This document shows positions 59,999 to 64,000 of a stretch of 64,000 nt of DNA, one piece after another. A program made the position numbers and the translations under genes. The stretch is from Pseudomonas sp. AOB-7 (GTDB lineage Bacteria; Pseudomonadota; Gammaproteobacteria; Pseudomonadales; Pseudomonadaceae), in contig NZ_RFFK01000006.1 in the NCBI RefSeq assembly GCF_003696305.1, forward strand, positions 186,001 to 250,000, in the 5' to 3' direction. Every line of letters starts with the position of its first letter. Position 1 is the stretch's first letter. Under the pieces are notes generated by a model. It saw only the letters and a program-made list of their open reading frames with translations, was not told the DNA's origin and searched no databases.

Positions 59999-60010
59999 AA
60001 TAACAACAAT
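59999..60010 (+). promoter_or_regulatory. Crc/Hfq-type CA motif before the porin gene
   Basis: AATAACAACAAT, four perfect AAN triplets, touches the Shine-Dalgarno GGAG (60011-60014) of the porin gene. This is the classic position and sequence of a Crc/Hfq translational control site in Pseudomonas. Confidence 0.7.
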
Positions 60011-60020
60011 GGAGTAAGTG

Positions 60021-61301
60021 ATGAAACTGGTAAAACTGAGCCTGATCGCCCTGGCGGTCGCCGCCGGCTCGTCGTTCGCCCTGGCCGGGGATCAGCAGCA
60101 GGCCAAGGGCTTTATCGAAGACAGCACGCTGAAGCTGCTCAACCGCAACTTCTACATGCAGCGCAACTTCGTCAACAGCCAGCGCAACACCCGCGAGGAG
60201 TGGGCCCATGGCATGCACCTGAACTATGCCTCGGGCTTTACCCAGGGCACCCTGGGCGTGGGTGTGGATGCCCATGCCTACGGCGGCATCAAGCTCGACG
60301 GCGGCCGCGGCAGCGTGGGCAACGGCATCCTGCCGGTGGACGGCGATGGCCGCATCGAGGACAACACCGGTGAAATCGGCGGCGTGGTCAAGGCGCGCAT
60401 TTCCTCCACCCAATTGAAGTTCGGCGAGCAGCGTCCCACCGCCCCGGTATTCGCCACCGGCGACTCGCGCCTGCTGCCGGAAACCGCCACGGGTTTCCAG
60501 CTGTCCAGCAGCGAGATCGACAACCTGTTTCTCGAAGCCGGGCACTTCACCGCCATCAACCGCCGCAACTCGAGCAACTCCGACGGCGAACTGACCAGCG
60601 AATACGCCGAAGTGGAGGCGCGCAGCGTCGACTTCGTTGGCGGCACCTACAACTTCCACGACAACCTCAGCGTCTCGTTGTATGGCAGCGAAGCCGAGGA
60701 CGTCTGGCGCCAGTACTTCGGCAACCTCTACTACAACATTCCCCTGACCGACCAGCAGTCGCTGAGCTTCGACCTGGTGGCCTACAAGACCGATGACCAG
60801 GGCAAGGCCCTGGCCGGCGAGCTGGACACCCTGACCTACTCGCTCAAGGGCGCCTACGGCTTCGGCGCGCACAAGCTCAGCCTGGCCTATCAGAAGGTCA
60901 ACGGCGACGAGTTCTTCGACTACATCGGCGGCGACTCCATCTGGCTGGCCAACTCGGTGCAGTACTCCGACTTCAACGCCCCCAACGAGCGTTCCTTCCA
61001 GGTGCGCTACGACCTCAACATGGCCAGCTTCGGCGTGCCGGGCCTGAGTTTCATGGCCCGCTACATCAAGGGCGACCAGATCGACGGCACCAAGGCCGAC
61101 CCCAATGGCGCCTTCGCCGGCTGGGCCGGCAAGGACGAGAAGCACTGGGAGCGCGACCTCGAGGCCAAGTACGTGGTGCAGTCCGGTGCCGCCAAGGACC
61201 TGTCCCTGCGCCTGCGTCAGGCCACCCACCGCGCCACTGCATTCGACAACGACCTCAACGAAGTGCGGCTGATCGTCGAGTACCCGCTGAGCCTGCTGTA
61301 A
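60021..61301 (+). CDS. OprD-family outer-membrane porin
   Basis: 426 residues from the ATG at 60021 (a GTG at 60018 is less likely), with GGAG 6 bases upstream. The signal peptide ends SSFALA (residue 22). The mature protein starts with the OprD/OccD pattern GFIEDSTLKLLNRNFYMQRNF and shows alternating beta-barrel strands, the WAHGMHLNYASGFTQGT motif and the end EVRLIVEYPLSLL. OccD channels take up basic amino acids and small peptides. Its position between cyanophycinase and binding-protein genes suggests uptake of beta-Asp-Arg. Confidence 0.9.
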   Translation: MKLVKLSLIALAVAAGSSFALAGDQQQAKGFIEDSTLKLLNRNFYMQRNFVNSQRNTREEWAHGMHLNYASGFTQGTLGVGVDAHAYGGIKLDGGRGSVGNGILPVDGDGRIEDNTGEIGGVVKARISSTQLKFGEQRPTAPVFATGDSRLLPETATGFQLSSSEIDNLFLEAGHFTAINRRNSSNSDGELTSEYAEVEARSVDFVGGTYNFHDNLSVSLYGSEAEDVWRQYFGNLYYNIPLTDQQSLSFDLVAYKTDDQGKALAGELDTLTYSLKGAYGFGAHKLSLAYQKVNGDEFFDYIGGDSIWLANSVQYSDFNAPNERSFQVRYDLNMASFGVPGLSFMARYIKGDQIDGTKADPNGAFAGWAGKDEKHWERDLEAKYVVQSGAAKDLSLRLRQATHRATAFDNDLNEVRLIVEYPLSLL

Positions 61302-61384
61302 CGGCGCTGCAGCCCGCCTCCGATTGCATCTCGGGGGCAGGCGAATCCCGAGGTTTTAGGTCTTCTCCACGCTCCTTTGACCTG

Positions 61385-61409
61385 ACGGCACCCGCGGGTG
61401 CCGTTTTTT
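61385..61409 (+). terminator. Terminator after the porin gene
   Basis: ACGGCACCCG and CGGGTGCCGT are perfect inverted copies (61385-61404) followed by TTTTT. It divides the plus-strand genes into two transcription units, unless it is read through. Confidence 0.85.
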
Positions 61410-61449
61410 CCAGCGGCCCTGTGCAGCGCTCATTGCGGAGACTTACAGC

Positions 61450-62211
61450 ATGCGTATCGTTCTGCTCCTGATGTTCTGTGGGCTGGCCTTCGGTGTGCAG
61501 GCGCAACCCTTGCGCATCGCCATGGAAGGCCAGTTCCCGCCCTTCGAGACACTGGACGAGAGCGGCCAGCTCAAGGGCTTCAACGTCGATATCGCCCAGG
61601 CCCTGTGCCAGGCCATGGCGCAGGAGTGCCAGCTGCTGCGCTTTGCCTGGGACGATCTGATCCCGGCGCTGGAGGCGCAGCGCGCCGATCTGATTCTGGC
61701 TTCCATGTCGATCACCGAGGCGCGCCAGCAACGGGTCGACTTCACCGCCAAGTACGCCCAGACCCCGGCCTACTTCTTCGCCCGCAAGGGCCTGATCCAT
61801 GAGGTGATCGTCACCCCGCGGCGCATCGCCGGCAAACGGGTTGGCGTGCAGCAGGGCACCACCTACGAGCGCCTGCTGGACGACAAGTACGCCGCCCACG
61901 TCCAGTTGCAGCGTTTCGACTCCGCCGCACTGATGTACCAGGCCCTGGCCGCCGGCCAGATCGATCTGGTGCTCGACGATGCCGTCTCCGGCTTCTTCGG
62001 CTTTCTCGACACGCCCCAGGGCCAGGGTTTCGAACAGGTCGGCAACCAGGTGGTGTCACCCAAGCACTTCGGTCAGGGCCAGGGTATCGCCGTGCGCAAG
62101 GGCGACATGGTCCTGCGCGAGCGCCTGGACCGCGCCCTGGCGGTGATCCTCAGCAATGGGGTCTACAAGCGCATCGAACAGCGTTACTTCAAACACTTCT
62201 CGGTTTACTGA
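61450..62211 (+). CDS. Second periplasmic amino-acid-type binding protein
   Basis: 253 residues. The signal peptide MRIVLLLMFCGLAFGVQA is followed by a family-3 solute-binding domain: LRIAMEGQFPPFETLDESGQ near residue 22, ADLILASMSITEARQQRVDF near 79 and GQIDLVLDDAVSGFF. It is clearly related to, but diverged from, the AotJ-like protein at 56578-57354. No permease or ATPase follows it, so it likely feeds the Q/M/P transporter on the other strand, giving that transporter two receptors. It lies 102 bases upstream of the second cyanophycinase gene. Confidence 0.88.
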   Translation: MRIVLLLMFCGLAFGVQAQPLRIAMEGQFPPFETLDESGQLKGFNVDIAQALCQAMAQECQLLRFAWDDLIPALEAQRADLILASMSITEARQQRVDFTAKYAQTPAYFFARKGLIHEVIVTPRRIAGKRVGVQQGTTYERLLDDKYAAHVQLQRFDSAALMYQALAAGQIDLVLDDAVSGFFGFLDTPQGQGFEQVGNQVVSPKHFGQGQGIAVRKGDMVLRERLDRALAVILSNGVYKRIEQRYFKHFSVY

Positions 62212-62312
62212 GCTGGAGGTCACCACTCGACAAAAAACCGCGCTGCGGCAGTTCCCGTTTCACAACACCCACAACAAGAGTGCGCCTGGCGCACGTCTCG
62301 GAGAACTCGACA

Positions 62313-63572
62313 ATGATGCTTGGCAAAGTCTTACGCTGCACCCTGCTGCTGCTCGCCCTGTTGCCCCTGGTCGGCCATGCCGGCGGCCCGCTGGTGTTGA
62401 TCGGTGGCGCCATCAAGGATGACAACGCGGCGATCTATCAACGCCTGATCCAGCTGGCCGGCGGCAGCCAGGCGCGCATCGGCATTATCACCGCCGCGTC
62501 CATTCCACCCAGTCAGGACCCGGATGCCGGCACCGCCAATGCGCGCAACTCCCAGGCCAACGGCGAGTTCTACGCCGCGCTGCTGAAAACCTACGGCGCC
62601 CAGGATGCCCAGTGGATTCCCATCGACCTGGACAGCATCGGCAACAACAGCAACCCTCAGGTGCTCGAGCAGATCAACGGCATGACCGGCTTCTTCTTCG
62701 GCGGCGGCGACCAGGGCCGACTGACCCAGACCCTGCAGACCAGCACTCGCCAGGACAGCCCGGCGCTGGCCGCCATCCGTGCCCGGCATGCCAATGGCGC
62801 CGTGCTGGCCGGTACCAGCGCCGGCACCGCGATCATGGTGCAGGGGCCGATGATCACCGGTGGCGAGAGCTATGACGCGCTGCGCAATGGCGTCTATACC
62901 AGCCCGGGCGGCGATGACCTGTCCTACGACATGCAGGGCGGCTTCGGTTTCTTCGGTCATGGCCTGCTCGACACCCACTTCAGCGAGCGCGGCCGCCAGG
63001 GCCGGATCGTGCGTCTGGCCGACTACAGCAACGTGCCGTTCGCCTTCGGCGTGGACGAGGACACCGCCCTGCTGGTGCAGGACAACCCCAGCCTGGGCCA
63101 GGTGGAGATGGAAGTGATCGGCAGCAATGGCGTGTTCGTCTTCGACCTGCGCAACAAGGAGCGCGGCAGCGGCAGCAGCTATGCCCTGTATGACGTGCTG
63201 GCCAGCTACCTGACCGCCGGCGACCGCTACCGTCCGGCCACCCAGCAGTTCGTCATCGGTGCTGGCAAGACCAGCCTGCGCGGCCGCGAATACTACAGTT
63301 CGGCCATGACCGCCAGCGGCGACATCTTCAGCAGCCCGAACAACAGCGGCGCCAACGGCCGGCGCAATCCGCGGGAGTTCGTCAAGGTCAGCGTCGACCT
63401 GTTCGACAGCCAGTCCACCAGCACCCTGGGCCGCACCTATGAGCGCACCCCGCGCTTTCGCGTCGACCTGGTCAAGAGCGCGCAGTACGACAGCCACGGC
63501 TACCAGGGCGTGATCGGCGGCAAGCGCCTGACCTCCTACCTGCGCATGCTGATGGACATGCGCCCGAACTGA
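62313..63572 (+). CDS. cphE: Extracellular cyanophycinase CphE
   Basis: 419 residues from the ATG at 62313, with GGAGA 8 bases upstream (a second ATG at 62316). The signal peptide ends near GHAGG (residue 23-24). The peptidase S51 features are FFGGGDQ (128-134), nucleophile Ser169 in AGTSAGTAI, and DTHFSERGRQGR (220-231), the normal cyanophycinase pattern. The length matches the extracellular CphE of P. anguilliseptica (about 418 residues). It should cleave cyanophycin to beta-Asp-Arg outside the cell. It has no SLH-like tail, unlike the first cyanophycinase. Confidence 0.93.
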   Translation: MMLGKVLRCTLLLLALLPLVGHAGGPLVLIGGAIKDDNAAIYQRLIQLAGGSQARIGIITAASIPPSQDPDAGTANARNSQANGEFYAALLKTYGAQDAQWIPIDLDSIGNNSNPQVLEQINGMTGFFFGGGDQGRLTQTLQTSTRQDSPALAAIRARHANGAVLAGTSAGTAIMVQGPMITGGESYDALRNGVYTSPGGDDLSYDMQGGFGFFGHGLLDTHFSERGRQGRIVRLADYSNVPFAFGVDEDTALLVQDNPSLGQVEMEVIGSNGVFVFDLRNKERGSGSSYALYDVLASYLTAGDRYRPATQQFVIGAGKTSLRGREYYSSAMTASGDIFSSPNNSGANGRRNPREFVKVSVDLFDSQSTSTLGRTYERTPRFRVDLVKSAQYDSHGYQGVIGGKRLTSYLRMLMDMRPN

Positions 63573-63615
63573 CGCGGGCGCCGCTGTAACGGCGGCATCT
63601 TCTGCCCTGATCCAG

Positions 63616-63636
63616 CCCCCCTGACCGGGGGTTTTT
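63616..63636 (+). terminator. Terminator after cphE
   Basis: CCCCC and GGGGG pair around a 6-nt loop and run into TTTTT, 44 bases after the stop. Confidence 0.65.
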
Positions 63637-63771
63637 CCTGACCGCCTGTCGTGTCTCTTCTGGCAAAAGGCCAGCCATTCAAAACCTGACTAGAATGCTT
63701 TCTGTGGTTCTGTGAAGTCCGCGCGTCGGCCTGCTGGTGCGCGTTGGTTCGGGATGACCGAGGGAGAATCT

Positions 63772-64000
63772 ATGGACGACAGAGCTGTCTTGCCTGCGCC
63801 TAAACCCTGGCTGCCGCTGGCCGTGGCACTGAGCCTGCTACTCGGCCTCGGCGCGCTGATCGTCTGGCAGTGGCAGCTGATGCAGAGCCGCGAGCGCGAG
63901 GACAGCGAGCAGCGCTTTTTGCTCGAGGCGCAGGACGTCGGCCAGCGTGTACTGGCGCGAATGCAGGCCTACGAGATGGTGCTGCGCGGCGTCTCCGGGC
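63772..64000 (+). CDS. Membrane sensor protein with probable CHASE domain, N-terminal part
   Basis: 76 residues before the window ends. AGGGAGA lies just upstream of the ATG at 63772. The start MDDRAVLPAPKPWLPLAVAL leads into a membrane helix (LAVALSLLLGLGALIVWQW, about 16-34), then a periplasmic segment (LLEAQDVGQRVLARMQAYEM, then VLRGVSG) that matches the opening of a CHASE sensory domain. Such proteins are usually hybrid histidine kinases or diguanylate cyclases; the output domain lies outside the window. Confidence 0.75.
   Translation, partial: MDDRAVLPAPKPWLPLAVALSLLLGLGALIVWQWQLMQSREREDSEQRFLLEAQDVGQRVLARMQAYEMVLRGVSG

Overview
This is about 64 kb of GC-rich chromosomal DNA from a Pseudomonas species in the broad sense. 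The evidence is gene order: rpoN-hpf-ptsN-rapZ-ptsO, lptBAC-kdsC-kdsD, mlaFEDCB-ibaG-murA-hisG-hisD-hisC, rplU-rpmA-obg-proB, an aot-type transporter operon, a bau beta-alanine cluster, and Pseudomonas-style dispersed palindromes. I cannot name the species. Extracellular cyanophycinases are known from P. anguilliseptica and P. alcaligenes, which fits.

Layout. 1-2.6 kb: end of tldD, darP/yjgA, pmbA (tldE). 2.7-9.7 kb, minus strand: ptsO, rapZ, ptsN, hpf, rpoN (nitrogen PTS and sigma-54), then lptB/A/C, kdsC and kdsD (LPS transport and Kdo synthesis). 9.9-17.9 kb, plus strand: mla phospholipid transport, ibaG, murA and his genes. 18-20.6 kb: DUF2214 membrane protein, a MATE exporter, a YbaK-type protein, and a probable GGDEF gene remnant. 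20.7-30.1 kb: a giant alpha-2-macroglobulin lipoprotein and its usual partner pbpC, separated by a divergent two-gene unit. That unit encodes a collagen-like secreted protein with a 54-bp tandem repeat and a small secreted protein. 30.1-35.1 kb: bauR, bauA, bauC and an arylamine N-acetyltransferase. 35.1-38.2 kb: gene-poor stretches, a NYN/LOTUS protein, a small exported protein and an InaA-like kinase. 38.3-51.9 kb: groESL, fxsA, a HugZ-like protein, an SDR, ispB, rplU-rpmA-obg-proB, creA, a predicted hydrolase, an AraC regulator, an MBL hydrolase and tandem OmpA lipoproteins.

52-63.6 kb is the most interesting region and reads as a dedicated system for eating cyanophycin (poly-aspartate with arginine side chains). 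Two different secreted cyanophycinases, an OprD-type porin, two amino-acid-type periplasmic binding proteins, two permeases, an ATPase and an AotO/CphZ-type metallohydrolase surround an AT-rich divergent control region. An RpiR regulator ends the minus-strand operon where aot operons carry argR. The likely flow is: polymer is cut outside the cell to beta-Asp-Arg, which crosses the outer membrane through the porin and the inner membrane through the ABC transporter, and is split in the cytoplasm to Asp and Arg. The control region holds a strong sigma-70-like promoter with a perfect inverted repeat just after the -10, a second symmetrical nested palindrome, and AAN-repeat leaders typical of Crc/Hfq catabolite control. 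A MITE-like palindrome sits between the hydrolase and ATPase genes and supplies the hydrolase stop codon.

The window ends inside a gene for a membrane sensor with a probable CHASE domain. No tRNA, rRNA, CRISPR array or complete insertion sequence was seen.
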